NCBI RefSeq assembly: GCF_025370875.1
Contig: NZ_JAMXFD010000035.1
Location: 10,149 to 54,748 of the forward strand
DNA length: 44,600 nt
Direction of reading: 5' to 3'
DNA from: Laspinema palackyanum D2c
GTDB lineage: Bacteria > Cyanobacteriota > Cyanobacteriia > Cyanobacteriales > Laspinemataceae
The notes under the pieces were generated by a model that was not told where the DNA came from, made no database searches, and was given only the letters and a program-made list of their open reading frames with translations. Below are positions 9,414-17,504 of the stretch, in pieces (positions within the stretch are counted from its first letter, which is position 1; every line of letters begins with the position of its first letter). The position numbers and the translations under genes were made by a program.

Positions 9414-9514
9414 ATAAATATTAAATTACGAACATTAAACCACGAACTACAGTTCAGAAACAACAGCAAGTCATGAGGATGAAAAGCTCTGAAAAGAAAC
9501 TAACCGGGCAAGGG

Positions 9515-10222
9515 TTAGACCGATCGCCGGTTATCAAATAAGCCGAGCAATGGACCTAGCACTGTACCCACTACGAATCCCCCAGCGTGTGCCCAATAAG
9601 CAATTCCGCCACTTTCCATGCCGATGTTGGTTTGTTGAGATAGACCCGCTATACCATACAAGGCTTGCTGGACAAACCAAAACCCGAGAAAGAACACGGC
9701 CGGAATGCGGAAAGTAGTCAGGAAAAATCCCAAGGGAACGAGGGTGAGAATTTTGGATTTGGGATAGCGTAAGATGTAAGCCCCCATGACCCCAGCGATC
9801 GCCCCGGATGCACCCAATGAGGGAATAGTTGAATCCATCGAGAAAAACCACTGGGCTAATACCGCTATCGCTCCACAGGCTAAATAAAAGATGATATATT
9901 TTATATGCCCTAAGCAGTCCTCGACGTTATTGCCAAAAATCCACAGGAATAACATATTCCCACCGAGGTGCAACCAGCCCCCATGTAGAAACTGAGAACT
10001 AAATAAGGTAATCCACTCGGGAACCGTACTAGGGCTGGGTTGTCCGGCAAAGCTGGCACTCAGTTGTTGGGGAACAACGGCCCAATCTTGCAAGAATGCA
10101 TCTAACTGTCCCTGCTGTTGTAAAGAAAGTTCGTAAAAAAAGACCAAAATATTAACGGCGATTAACCCATAAGTTACATAAGGGGTAATTTCCGTTGGCG
10201 TTTCATCATGTAAAGGAACCAC
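9515..10222 (-). CDS. Rhomboid family intramembrane serine protease
   Basis: A polytopic protein of 235 residues with about six hydrophobic segments. It carries the hallmarks of bacterial rhomboids: the L1-loop and helix-2 region with HLGGNM (Asn89), the nucleophile Ser139 in GASGAIAG, and the general base His212 in AHAGGF. Rhomboids cut transmembrane helices of substrates within the membrane; the substrate here is unknown. The N-terminus MVPLHDETPT matches the usual 'PLxDxxPT' opening, supporting the GTG start at 10222, although no good ribosome-binding site precedes it. It follows petJ on the same strand, but a strong terminator separates them. Confidence 0.93.
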   Translation of the reverse strand: MVPLHDETPTEITPYVTYGLIAVNILVFFYELSLQQQGQLDAFLQDWAVVPQQLSASFAGQPSPSTVPEWITLFSSQFLHGGWLHLGGNMLFLWIFGNNVEDCLGHIKYIIFYLACGAIAVLAQWFFSMDSTIPSLGASGAIAGVMGAYILRYPKSKILTLVPLGFFLTTFRIPAVFFLGFWFVQQALYGIAGLSQQTNIGMESGGIAYWAHAGGFVVGTVLGPLLGLFDNRRSV

Positions 10223-10314
10223 AGATTTTATCTTGCTTTTTTCAAACGGTTTGGGACCAAGATAACAAATCTCAGGGCGATCGCCAAATAACCCGAGGCA
10301 GAGATCGCCGCAAA

Positions 10315-10341
10315 AAACCCCTCCGGCAGCCAGAGGGGTTT
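10315..10341 (-). terminator. Intrinsic terminator of petJ
   Basis: Read on the minus strand, a 9-bp stem (AAACCCCTC / GAGGGGTTT, 9-base loop) is followed directly by a run of T; it lies about 100 bp after the petJ stop. Confidence 0.8.
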
Positions 10342-10437
10342 CGTCTTAAACAGGGCAGAAATTGCCGAAATCCGAAAGCCAAGGTGTCAATCGACTTTCA
10401 GAGCGATCGCCTCATCCCCAAGGATGAGTCAAACAAT

Positions 10438-10770
10438 CTACCAGCCTTTTTCAGCTTGTTGGAGAACGTAGGTAGCGACATCTTCGATTTGATCGTCACT
10501 CAGACGGCCCCCAAAAGCAGGCATGGCATTCTTACCATTCTTGACCTGAGTCGTGATGGCGTCAATAGAATTCATGGCGTACTGATCGAGAGCATCTTTT
10601 TTCAGGGTTTTGTTAGCCATGATCACGTTATTGCCACCGGCATGACAAGCGGCACAGTTGGCGCTAAAAATTTTGGCACCATTGGCGGCATCTCCAGCGA
10701 AGGCGGGAGGCACGAAGGCAACAGTCAGGACGGCGATCGCCAACAAAACGATGGATAATAGTCGCTTCAA
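10438..10770 (-). CDS. petJ: Cytochrome c6
   Basis: Soluble lumenal c-type cytochrome that carries electrons from cytochrome b6f to photosystem I (and to terminal oxidase), replacing plastocyanin when copper is scarce. The 110-residue precursor has a signal peptide ending in PPAFA (about residue 25) and an ~85-residue mature protein, the normal size. The haem-binding motif is CAACH (Cys39, Cys42, His43) and the axial methionine is in KNAMPAFGG (Met83). The start is an unusual TTG at 10770, decided by a good ribosome-binding site (GAGGAG about 6-8 bases upstream) and by the position of the signal peptide. It is monocistronic, with a terminator at 10315-10341. Copper control is expected from the family; I could not identify an operator. 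Confidence 0.96.
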   Translation of the reverse strand: MKRLLSIVLLAIAVLTVAFVPPAFAGDAANGAKIFSANCAACHAGGNNVIMANKTLKKDALDQYAMNSIDAITTQVKNGKNAMPAFGGRLSDDQIEDVATYVLQQAEKGW

Positions 10771-11112
10771 AGTAGTTCTCCTCTATTTAACTCAGAATTG
10801 TCAGTCAAAAAGTATTTTATCCCGGTTCGTTAACATCCAACGCGATATGCCCAATCGATTCGGTGATGTTTTTCGTAAATTCCCCAACCGAAGCGATCGC
10901 TAGACCCCCTAACCCTAGCCCCCATTTCCGTGACAACCCCGTTGAGCGTCTCGGGTAAAAACCTTTACAGTAGAGGCAAAGTCGGCAATTTAGCTCCCCT
11001 CCGACAGCCTCGGGAAGGGGTTCCCCCGGGAGGAACTCAACCCCTCGGTATTGTGCATTCGTCCTTTACACTAAAGGGTGATGGGGAGATTTAACAAAAA
11101 GATGTAGCTGTA
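10771..11112. other. Divergent promoter region between petJ and the diguanylate cyclase gene
   Basis: No gene is visible. The stretch at about 10990-11055 is G+C-rich with several short complementary blocks (for example GTTCC / GGAAC at about 11022-11038) and may form a structured leader for the plus-strand gene. No known riboswitch pattern was recognised. Confidence 0.4.
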
Positions 11113-12684
11113 ATGTTTGTGTCTTCTCTTAGACAGGCGATCAATCCCCAACCCATCACCACCACGGCAGATACCAGTGTAGAAGCCGTGATCGCGCTGA
11201 TGAGTCGGGCCAGAACCAGTGGTGTCCTCATCCTAGACTCTCAGCGAGGAAACGGGACTCAACGGGAGCAATTAATCGGGATTTTTACAGAACGGGATGT
11301 GGTCCGAATGATTGCAGCCTCTCAAAAATTTAAGGGAGTTGCGATCGCGGAGGTGATGACAAAAAATGTCCTCACCCTGACCGAATCCTTAACCGAGGAT
11401 CAAGATATCGTCACCGTACTGACCCTATTTCGTCAACATCGAATTCGCCATCTGCCCGTATTTGATGTGAATGGAACCCTCATGGGTATCCTCACCCAAC
11501 AGGGGATCCGTACCGTCCTCAAACCGATTGATTTCATGCGTCTGCGGCGAGTGGCGGAAGTGATGATCACTCGGGTGATTCATGCCCCAGTCTCGACCAC
11601 GGTGATTAATATTGCCAAACTCATGGCAATTTATAACGTCAGTTGCGTCGTGATCGCTCAAGCGGATCATCAGGGATTAACTCCCCTGGATTCAAGCTGG
11701 GGGGTGTGGTCCGCAGATAGCTGTCAAATCAAACCCGTTCGTCCCGTGGGCATCATCACCGAACGGGATATGTTACAGTTCCGGAATCTTGAACTAGACC
11801 TAGAGCGCCTCAGAGCCTCGACGGTGATGAGTGCGCCCTTATTTCCGATCGCCCCGGTTGCTTCCTTGTGGGAAGCCCATCAGCAGATGCAACGGCGACG
11901 GGTGCATCGCTTAGTCGTGGTCGGAAATGAGGGGGAACTTGGGGGAATTATCACCCAAACCAGTTTATTGCAAGCCTTAGACCCGATGGAAATGTATGCA
12001 GAGATTGAGGTCTTACAGGAATTATTGCAACAATCGGAATCGGAACGCGAAGCCCTGCTCAAGCAACTGATTGCTCGGAATAAATTACTTGAATCTCTGG
12101 CCCTGACCGATGAGTTGACCGGATTACCCAACCGCAGGGCAATGGAACAGGCGCTGCCCCAAATGCTCCCCCATTCTGCGGCCCAGGAGAAGTCTGTCTA
12201 TAGCGACTATATTTGCCTGTTTGCCATTGATGTGGATTTTTTTAAACGGGTGAATGATACTTATGGTCATCCCACCGGAGATGAAGTGCTCAAAGAAATT
12301 GCGGCGCGGTTGCAAAGACGGGCCCGGGCGAATAGTTGGTTTTATCGCTATGGGGGGGAGGAATTTATTTGTTTAACGGTGGGGATTGGACCGGAAACGG
12401 CTTGGGAATATGGGGAAGAGTTGCGAGAGGCGATCGCCCAGGAACCGTTCATCACTGCCGAGGAGGTAGAAATTCCCATAACCATTAGCATGGGTGGGGC
12501 GATCGCCCCACTTTCGGGGATAACCGCCGCCGGGGTCCAAATCGGACAAGACCCCCAGTCTTTACTAGAGTTTGCCGATCGCGCCTTATATCAAGCCAAA
12601 CGAGAGGGCCGCAATCGAGTGCAGTTCTGTCCTTATTCGGAAATTCTCTGCAAATTCGACCCTAACCCTCTCGATGCCCAGTAA
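11113..12684 (+). CDS. Diguanylate cyclase with four CBS motifs
   Basis: Probably makes the second messenger cyclic di-GMP from two GTP. Residues about 8-140 and 145-300 form two CBS pairs (repeated GIxTERDxxR and GxxxxGIxTQ patterns), which usually bind adenine nucleotides and regulate the attached enzyme. A helical linker (about 300-335) leads to a GGDEF domain beginning LTDELTGLPNRRA. The signature is GGEEF (residues 414-418), a catalytically competent form. The inhibitory I-site expected as RxxD five residues before it reads R405-A-N-S408, so the Asp is replaced and product inhibition may be lost. No transmembrane segment is seen, so it is cytoplasmic. It ends only 5 bp from the convergent psbV2 stop. 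Confidence 0.93.
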   Translation: MFVSSLRQAINPQPITTTADTSVEAVIALMSRARTSGVLILDSQRGNGTQREQLIGIFTERDVVRMIAASQKFKGVAIAEVMTKNVLTLTESLTEDQDIVTVLTLFRQHRIRHLPVFDVNGTLMGILTQQGIRTVLKPIDFMRLRRVAEVMITRVIHAPVSTTVINIAKLMAIYNVSCVVIAQADHQGLTPLDSSWGVWSADSCQIKPVRPVGIITERDMLQFRNLELDLERLRASTVMSAPLFPIAPVASLWEAHQQMQRRRVHRLVVVGNEGELGGIITQTSLLQALDPMEMYAEIEVLQELLQQSESEREALLKQLIARNKLLESLALTDELTGLPNRRAMEQALPQMLPHSAAQEKSVYSDYICLFAIDVDFFKRVNDTYGHPTGDEVLKEIAARLQRRARANSWFYRYGGEEFICLTVGIGPETAWEYGEELREAIAQEPFITAEEVEIPITISMGGAIAPLSGITAAGVQIGQDPQSLLEFADRALYQAKREGRNRVQFCPYSEILCKFDPNPLDAQ

Positions 12685-12689
12685 TGGCA

Positions 12690-13190
12690 TTAACCTGTAA
12701 AGTCTTTGGTCCCCCAACCCGGTGCTTTTTGAGCCGCCCGGATAATAAAGGCCGCCATGTTTTCCACCTGTTCCGTCGGCAGCCAAGTCTCCGAGACCTC
12801 TCGACACCAGTAGATGTCCTCGCTGCCGTCATAATTCATCGGGGTCCGCATATAAGCGACCAACCCTTCGAGATTATTCCGGGGGGGGGTTGCGCCGCTG
12901 AGGTCCTCTAGGGACAGAGAGACTGCCGGATAGGGCAAGGTTGCCCCTCCCACATGACAGTTCAGGCAATGTTGTTTAAATAACTCTTTGCCTTCATGCA
13001 AACCCTCCGGAGAAAATAAGCGGGTTTCTCCTTGCTGATTGATTTCGATGGGCACGGGCTCGGTTACCTGCAAATAGCGGCGCAAATAGAGGTCAATCGA
13101 GTCGGCCTGTGCCGGTAATGTGAAATTCATAAAACCCAGGCAGGTAACGACGATCGCCACCACTGAGCGGATTAAAAATTTTTGCAACAT
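12690..13190 (-). CDS. psbV2: PsbV2, cytochrome c-550-like protein
   Basis: A paralogue of the photosystem II extrinsic cytochrome c-550, encoded directly downstream of psbV as in other cyanobacteria. From the ATG at 13190 the 166-residue precursor has a signal peptide ending in LPAQA (about residue 29) and a haem motif CLNCH (Cys75, Cys78, His79). Where PsbV has its axial His in SELHPS, this protein has DIYWCREV: no His is present and Cys129 is the likely sixth ligand. PsbV2 of a thermophilic cyanobacterium is known to use His/Cys ligation, so the assignment fits. The frame is open to 13244, but that adds residues before the signal peptide. The protein probably resides in the thylakoid lumen; its role is not established. 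Confidence 0.88.
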   Translation of the reverse strand: MLQKFLIRSVVAIVVTCLGFMNFTLPAQADSIDLYLRRYLQVTEPVPIEINQQGETRLFSPEGLHEGKELFKQHCLNCHVGGATLPYPAVSLSLEDLSGATPPRNNLEGLVAYMRTPMNYDGSEDIYWCREVSETWLPTEQVENMAAFIIRAAQKAPGWGTKDFTG

Positions 13191-13353
13191 TAGCACTTGA
13201 GTTGGGGTGCGGTTTAATCGCGAATTCTGACCCTGGATTTCCACAGGTGATGAGTCGGGAATCCTTTAGGGGGGATAAGCACACTCAGGGTTAGAAACTC
13301 TCACTCCGACGCCGGTGCCACGGACAAGAGTTGGGTTCAAGGGTGAGCATAGA

Positions 13354-13445
13354 GCGTTTTGGGGTTTGGAGAATCCCGCTCTTGTCGATCGCCTCTCCTA
13401 GGGGAGAGGGAGTACCGATCGCTGATTTCCCAATCCCCAAAACGC
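13354..13445. repeat. Long inverted repeat in the psbV-psbV2 spacer
   Basis: An 11-bp inverted repeat, GCGTTTTGGGG (13354-13364) / CCCCAAAACGC (13435-13445), encloses a second palindrome CTCTCC-TAGG-GGAGAG (13393-13408). It lies in the 336-bp spacer between the two minus-strand cytochrome genes. It may be a processing or partial termination signal or a repeat element; no T run follows on the minus strand. Confidence 0.5.
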
Positions 13446-13526
13446 CCTTTTGCACTTGAGTCCTTCCGTTACAACATCCGTGAGGCCCGGTCGAGTCTGA
13501 ATGCAGTCTGTAACCGATGGTCCGAT

Positions 13527-14018
13527 TTAGCGGTAGGCTTTACCACCACCCCATTGGATGCCTTGGATTTTAGGCTGAATGAGGATGTGTCCGGCGATCG
13601 CGAACAGATCGTCCTCGGTCAGATTTCTCATTTCGGCGAAAATATCCGCACTCTTAATGCTGGGGTGTAATTCGGAAATGTCCGTCTCCCCGTCATAGCT
13701 TGTCGGATTCTTCATGTAATCGATTAACCCTTCAATCGTATCTCGTCGAGGAGTGGCAAAGGCCAAATCTTCTTGGCTCAAACTCACGTTGAAGTCGGTT
13801 TTGGTCACCCCACCGGCATGGCATTTGGAGCAGGTATCGTTAAATACCCGTTTGCCTCGTTCAACTTGTTGCAAGCTCAAGACGATCGTCTCGCCACTGT
13901 CGTTTAAGGGTACGGTGCGGATCCCGCGATCGAGTTCCACTGCCGTGGCATTCCCGACAAATATTTGAAAGGTGAAGAATACAGTGGCTACAGCCAGCCA
14001 GATGCATCTTTTCAGCAT
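13527..14018 (-). CDS. psbV: Photosystem II cytochrome c-550
   Basis: Lumenal extrinsic subunit that stabilises the oxygen-evolving manganese cluster of photosystem II. From the ATG at 14018 the precursor is 163 residues with a signal peptide ending at about residue 26 (GNATA), giving a 137-residue mature protein, exactly the usual size. The haem motif is CSKCH (Cys63, Cys66, His67) and the axial ligand is His118 in SELHPSIKSAD, so bis-His ligation is kept. The start is supported by GAGGA about 6 bases upstream; the frame is open to 14063 but those residues precede the signal peptide. The C-terminus reads WGGGKAYR, close to the usual ending. psbV2 follows after 336 bp on the same strand. Confidence 0.96.
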   Translation of the reverse strand: MLKRCIWLAVATVFFTFQIFVGNATAVELDRGIRTVPLNDSGETIVLSLQQVERGKRVFNDTCSKCHAGGVTKTDFNVSLSQEDLAFATPRRDTIEGLIDYMKNPTSYDGETDISELHPSIKSADIFAEMRNLTEDDLFAIAGHILIQPKIQGIQWGGGKAYR

Positions 14019-14308
14019 GGTTTTCCTCAAAAAAAAGCGGATATGGTATTGAACGCTAAACACAGCTCAGGCTTTGATTAGCTCGGTTGCTCACGGGTTC
14101 GGAACTGCTCCTATGTCCATTGATTGCTTTCAAAATGCGTCATCCGCGCTCGGGTCAAGACTTGACAAGTTAGCGCGGTTGTGCATGATTTCGGCTCGAT
14201 GTCAAGGATGTTTGTTCGCGATCGCCCGTTAAAAAGCCGAACTCGCCCGGGGTCCCGTCATTCGCCACTAATCTGGGTTCGAGTTGCGATCGCACGGTTT
14301 CAGCTCGC

Positions 14309-14665
14309 TCAGGAACATTCCAATTCGGAATTCTCCGGGGGATTATCGTGAATTTTACTCAAAATTGCCTTGGCATCCTCCAACGCCAGAAGGGTTTGAG
14401 GACTTTTATAAGCAATCGAGAGCTCATCGCACCACCGCAGGATCTCCTCAATCGGGAGATTATAGTCTTGAGCAATTTCCGAAATCGACAATTCGGCGAA
14501 ACCCATAATTTTTGGCAGACAGGTCAACATTAAGCCATTTTCAATATCATTATCATGCCAGTAAGTGGCACTTTCTAAAAATTGCATTTTTGCTTCAAGC
14601 ATGGATGATGCACTAATCTCTGGAGCACCCACCACCACTCGGGGAATCCTTCGGGAATTTTTCAA
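14309..14665 (-). CDS. Small conserved-looking protein of unknown function
   Basis: I do not recognise this 118-residue protein. It is predicted soluble and largely helical, with a segment at about residues 60-85 (ISEIAQDYNLPIEEILRWCDE) that resembles a helix-turn-helix: a short helix with E-I-A, a turn, then a second helix. A DNA-binding or protein-binding role is possible but not shown. The start is uncertain: TTG at 14665 has AGGG about 9 bases upstream, while an ATG at 14602 would give 97 residues and still keep the helical part. It sits between psbV and accD, separated from accD by a strong palindromic element. Confidence 0.55.
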   Translation of the reverse strand: MKNSRRIPRVVVGAPEISASSMLEAKMQFLESATYWHDNDIENGLMLTCLPKIMGFAELSISEIAQDYNLPIEEILRWCDELSIAYKSPQTLLALEDAKAILSKIHDNPPENSELECS

Positions 14666-14814
14666 TTCATTCTATCCCTGAGTCTCCCTACAATCTCTGA
14701 TAAATTCCCTACAAATTAGGTATTTCTTACCTTTGACTTTTGCTTAATTTTATGCTTATCCTCGGTTTAAAATAGTTTTGTCCGTGGGAGCCTCTTGCAC
14801 GAAAAGGACCATAG

Positions 14815-14908
14815 TAGGAATTGTAGGGTGGGCATTGCCCACCGAACAGTTATGTGGGCAATGCCCACCCTACAATTCCTATAAAGGGTTGATTCGCGAA
14901 TCAACCCT
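14815..14908. repeat. Composite palindromic repeat element (28-bp arms plus 24-bp palindrome)
   Basis: A perfect inverted repeat with 28-bp arms (14815-14842 and 14854-14881, core GTAGGGTGGGCATTGCCCAC) and an 11-base loop is followed by a second perfect 24-bp palindrome at 14885-14908 (AGGGTTGATTCG and its complement). The whole is bracketed by CCATAG (14809-14814) and CTATGG (14916-14921). It resembles dispersed REP/MITE-like elements of cyanobacteria and lies just past the 3' end of accD, where it may stop or stabilise the transcript. Confidence 0.9.
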
Positions 14909-14941
14909 ACCCGATCTATGGCCTCATGATGGAACAGAGAT

Positions 14942-15865
14942 CTAGTCGATCGCCGTGGTACTCAAGTGCATCGCATCCGGGAAGGGAATCCGATGAGACA
15001 ACGGAGACTGGGGTTGATGCAGACAAATCAACTGAGCCAAAGTCTTCTTAATCTGAGTCCGAGGAACGATCGCATCCACAAACCCATGTTGCAGCAGGTC
15101 CTCTGCTGACTGAAAATCCTCCGGCAACTTCTCTCGCAGGGTTTGTTCAATCACCCGGCGTCCAGCAAACCCAATAGTCGCTTTGGGTTCAGCAATAATA
15201 ATATCCCCCAACATCGCAAACGATGCCGTCACCCCCCCAGTGGTGGGATGGGTCAAAATTGGAATATACAGCAACTTGTTCTCCCGATGCCGTTCCAGAG
15301 CTCCGGAGATTTTCGCCATTTGCATCAGGGACAGCATCCCTTCTTGCATCCGCGCCCCCCCAGAAGCACAGATAATAATTAGGGGTAACCGTTCTCGGGT
15401 GGCCCGTTCAATCAGGCGGGTGAGTTTTTCCCCCACCACGGACCCCATGCTACCCCCCATAAATTTGAATTCCATCACCCCCAGGGCCACGGGTAAGCCA
15501 TCCAGCTTGCCGAGTCCGGTTTTCACCGCATCTAAACAGCCGGTTTTGTCTTGATATTCCCGGAGGCGATCGCTGTAGGATTTGCGATCGCGGAATTTCA
15601 GAGCATCCACCGCTTGCAAATTCTCATCTAAAGGCATCCAAGTCGTGCCATCAATGAGTTGGTAAATCCGTTCTGATCCATCTACCCTCAGATGATGCCC
15701 GCATTCGAGACAAACCATCTGATTCCCTCGGAGGTCCTTCGTATAGGTCAAAACCCCACATTCCGGACATTTCGTCCATAGCCCATCGGCTATCTCTCGC
15801 TCTTGCCGCTCTTGGCTCATGGGGCCTGACTTGCGGCGATTTGCAAACCAATCAAATAGAGACAT
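14942..15865 (-). CDS. accD: Acetyl-CoA carboxylase carboxyltransferase subunit beta
   Basis: Part of the acetyl-CoA carboxylase complex that makes malonyl-CoA, the first committed step of fatty acid synthesis; it pairs with AccA to transfer CO2 from biotin to acetyl-CoA. The 307-residue protein has the N-terminal zinc ribbon (Cys33, Cys36, Cys52, Cys55 in CPECG and CLECG) and the crotonase-like carboxyltransferase core with [26 protein letters not shown] and [14 protein letters not shown]. Length is normal for the family. The ATG at 15865 gives the standard [11 protein letters not shown] opening. It is transcribed alone; the 28-bp-arm palindrome lies just downstream. Confidence 0.98.
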   Translation of the reverse strand: MSLFDWFANRRKSGPMSQERQEREIADGLWTKCPECGVLTYTKDLRGNQMVCLECGHHLRVDGSERIYQLIDGTTWMPLDENLQAVDALKFRDRKSYSDRLREYQDKTGCLDAVKTGLGKLDGLPVALGVMEFKFMGGSMGSVVGEKLTRLIERATRERLPLIIICASGGARMQEGMLSLMQMAKISGALERHRENKLLYIPILTHPTTGGVTASFAMLGDIIIAEPKATIGFAGRRVIEQTLREKLPEDFQSAEDLLQHGFVDAIVPRTQIKKTLAQLICLHQPQSPLSHRIPFPDAMHLSTTAID

Positions 15866-15982
15866 GAAAACGCTTAATCCCTTCTGTTTGTTACCGATTC
15901 AACTTCACGGCCTTTGATCAAAGAAGCCCAAACAAGAGTGCGATCGCTTCCTCTGCTGACGTTTCTCCACAACCTCTGTTGT

Positions 15983-16207
15983 TCAGAGTTCGGACCCAGG
16001 TTCCTCTTCTTCTGGGGGACTGAGTAACAACAACGCCGTCCACCGATCTTCTGGACGCACTTGCAAGGCGGTTGGACTCCCGGTTCCCAAATATGAAAGA
16101 ATGCCTAAATCAATAATCCGAGTGGGAATCTCATGGGCCTCCAGCACCTGTTGCATGAACTCAGCCTCCCAGCGATGGCTGGTCGTTTTCACTGTGATCC
16201 AGGTCAC
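15983..16207 (-). CDS. DUF2007-like small protein
   Basis: A 74-residue soluble protein that matches the DUF2007 pattern: an opening W-x-T-V-x-T, a helix with R-W-E-A-E-F-M-Q-x-V-L-E-A-H-E-I-P, and a second strand-helix part L-Q-V-R-P-E-D-x-x-x-A-L-L-L-L, followed by an acidic tail. The fold is ferredoxin-like and resembles PII-type regulators, hence the database label 'putative signal-transducing protein', but no function is proven. The start is a GTG at 16207 with no clear ribosome-binding site. It lies 117 bp upstream of accD in the same direction and could be co-transcribed with it. Confidence 0.7.
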   Translation of the reverse strand: MTWITVKTTSHRWEAEFMQQVLEAHEIPTRIIDLGILSYLGTGSPTALQVRPEDRWTALLLLSPPEEEEPGSEL

Positions 16208-16469
16208 AATAAACTGATCTTACCTAAGATTGTTTCCCGTTTCATTCTGAGGTCAGGCCCCAGAAACCCTATTTTACCGCTATTTTTGTTCAATTTTCCT
16301 ACAGATTGGGCGAACTGGCACTAAAAAATCCTCTCCCTTGCTTTCTGTTTATTGAATCGGGCTCAACAAACTCAATTCTGAGCAAGCGGATGGAACCACA
16401 ATGCCTACAATAGGATTAAAGAATCAGCCAATCGTCAAACTCTGTTAGCAATCTTAGACCGAAACCCCC

Positions 16470-16991
16470 ATGCCCAGAACACAACGCAACGATAACTTCA
16501 TCGACAAAACCTTTACCGTGGTAGCGGACATCATTTTAAAGATCCTACCCACGAATCAACAAGCGAAGGAAGCTTTCGCCTACTACCGCGACGGAATGTC
16601 GGCTCAAGCCGATGGGGAATATGCTGAAGCTTTAGACAACTATAACGAAGCCCTCACCCTGGAAGATGACCCCTACGATCGCAGTTATATTCTCTACAAT
16701 ATCGGCTTGATTCACACCAGCAATGGCGATCGGGACAAAGCTGTGGAATTTTACCATCAAGCACTGGAACTCAATCCCCGGATGCCCCAAGCTCTCAATA
16801 ATATCGCGGTGATTTTGCATTACCAAGGGGATCAAGCCAAGGAAGCAGGAGACACCGAGGGAGCAGAGGAGTTATACGATCGCGCCGCAGACTACTGGAA
16901 ACAAGCCATCCGTCAGGCTCCCAATAACTACATTGAGGCCCAAAACTGGCTCAAAACCACTGGACGTTCCACCATGGATGTGTTTTTCTAG
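16470..16991 (+). CDS. ycf3: Photosystem I assembly protein Ycf3
   Basis: TPR protein attached to the thylakoid surface that helps assemble the photosystem I core (PsaA/PsaB). The 173-residue product starts [28 protein letters not shown], the conserved Ycf3 N-terminus, and contains three TPR motifs (about residues 35-68, 72-105 and 120-153; for example [20 protein letters not shown]). The length equals that of plastid and cyanobacterial Ycf3. It is followed after 116 bp by gatC on the same strand, with no clear terminator between, so they may share a transcript. Confidence 0.97.
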   Translation: MPRTQRNDNFIDKTFTVVADIILKILPTNQQAKEAFAYYRDGMSAQADGEYAEALDNYNEALTLEDDPYDRSYILYNIGLIHTSNGDRDKAVEFYHQALELNPRMPQALNNIAVILHYQGDQAKEAGDTEGAEELYDRAADYWKQAIRQAPNNYIEAQNWLKTTGRSTMDVFF

Positions 16992-17107
16992 TCTCTGGGT
17001 TCTTTCAACCTAAACTTTTTGCGGCGATCTCTCCGGTTTGATGCAGTTTTTCTTTCAAACAAAGGGCGATCGCCATCCACCCTCACCCTCACCCTCCCCA
17101 TTTACCC

Positions 17108-17389
17108 ATGATTGACCGAGAACAAATTCGCAAAGTCGCCCACCTCGCTCGTCTCGAACTCACCGAAGCAGAAGAGGAACAATTCACCACCCAAGTGGGC
17201 AGTATTTTAGAGTATTTCGAGCAGTTGAGCGAACTGGATACGGAGAATATCAAACCCACCACCCGGGCGATCGATGTCAGCAATGTCACTCGTCCCGATG
17301 AACTCCAACCCTTTACTGACCTTCAATCCATTATGAACGCTGCTCCTGATGTGGAAGGCGAATATTTTAAAGTGCCTAAGATTCTCTAG
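17108..17389 (+). CDS. gatC: Asp-tRNA(Asn)/Glu-tRNA(Gln) amidotransferase subunit C
   Basis: Small subunit of the GatCAB amidotransferase, which converts misacylated Glu-tRNA(Gln) to Gln-tRNA(Gln) (and Asp-tRNA(Asn) where present); GatC acts as a belt stabilising GatA and GatB. The 93-residue product shows the family pattern: VAHLARLELTEAEEEQF at residues 9-25, LEYFEQLSELDTENI, and the C-terminal proline-rich wrap AAPDVEGEYFKVPKIL. gatA and gatB are not in this window, as usual for cyanobacteria. An intrinsic terminator follows 40 bp after the stop. Confidence 0.97.
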   Translation: MIDREQIRKVAHLARLELTEAEEEQFTTQVGSILEYFEQLSELDTENIKPTTRAIDVSNVTRPDELQPFTDLQSIMNAAPDVEGEYFKVPKIL

Positions 17390-17428
17390 GGAAATTCATC
17401 CGCTATCCCCTTTATAAAACCCGCTTTC

Positions 17429-17456
17429 AAAATAGCCTGCTTTGGCAGGCTATTTT
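17429..17456 (+). terminator. Intrinsic terminator after gatC
   Basis: A perfect 12-bp stem, AAAATAGCCTGC / GCAGGCTATTTT, with loop TTTG and a T-rich 3' side. It ends the ycf3-gatC transcription unit. Confidence 0.85.
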
Positions 17457-17504
17457 CTTGCAACTTCTTGATAGATTAAAAGCTTTAACCCTTATCTAAC
17501 GACC

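Noticed and set aside
10195-10758. 187-codon plus-strand open frame opposite petJ
   Set aside because: It lies antisense to a certain cytochrome c6 gene and its terminator; the product is unlike any protein I know.
10990-11060. Riboswitch before the diguanylate cyclase gene
   Set aside because: The region is GC-rich and may fold, but no known aptamer signature could be matched.
13359-13670. 103-codon plus-strand open frame between psbV2 and psbV
   Set aside because: It covers the inverted repeats and the antisense of the psbV 3' end; no family likeness.
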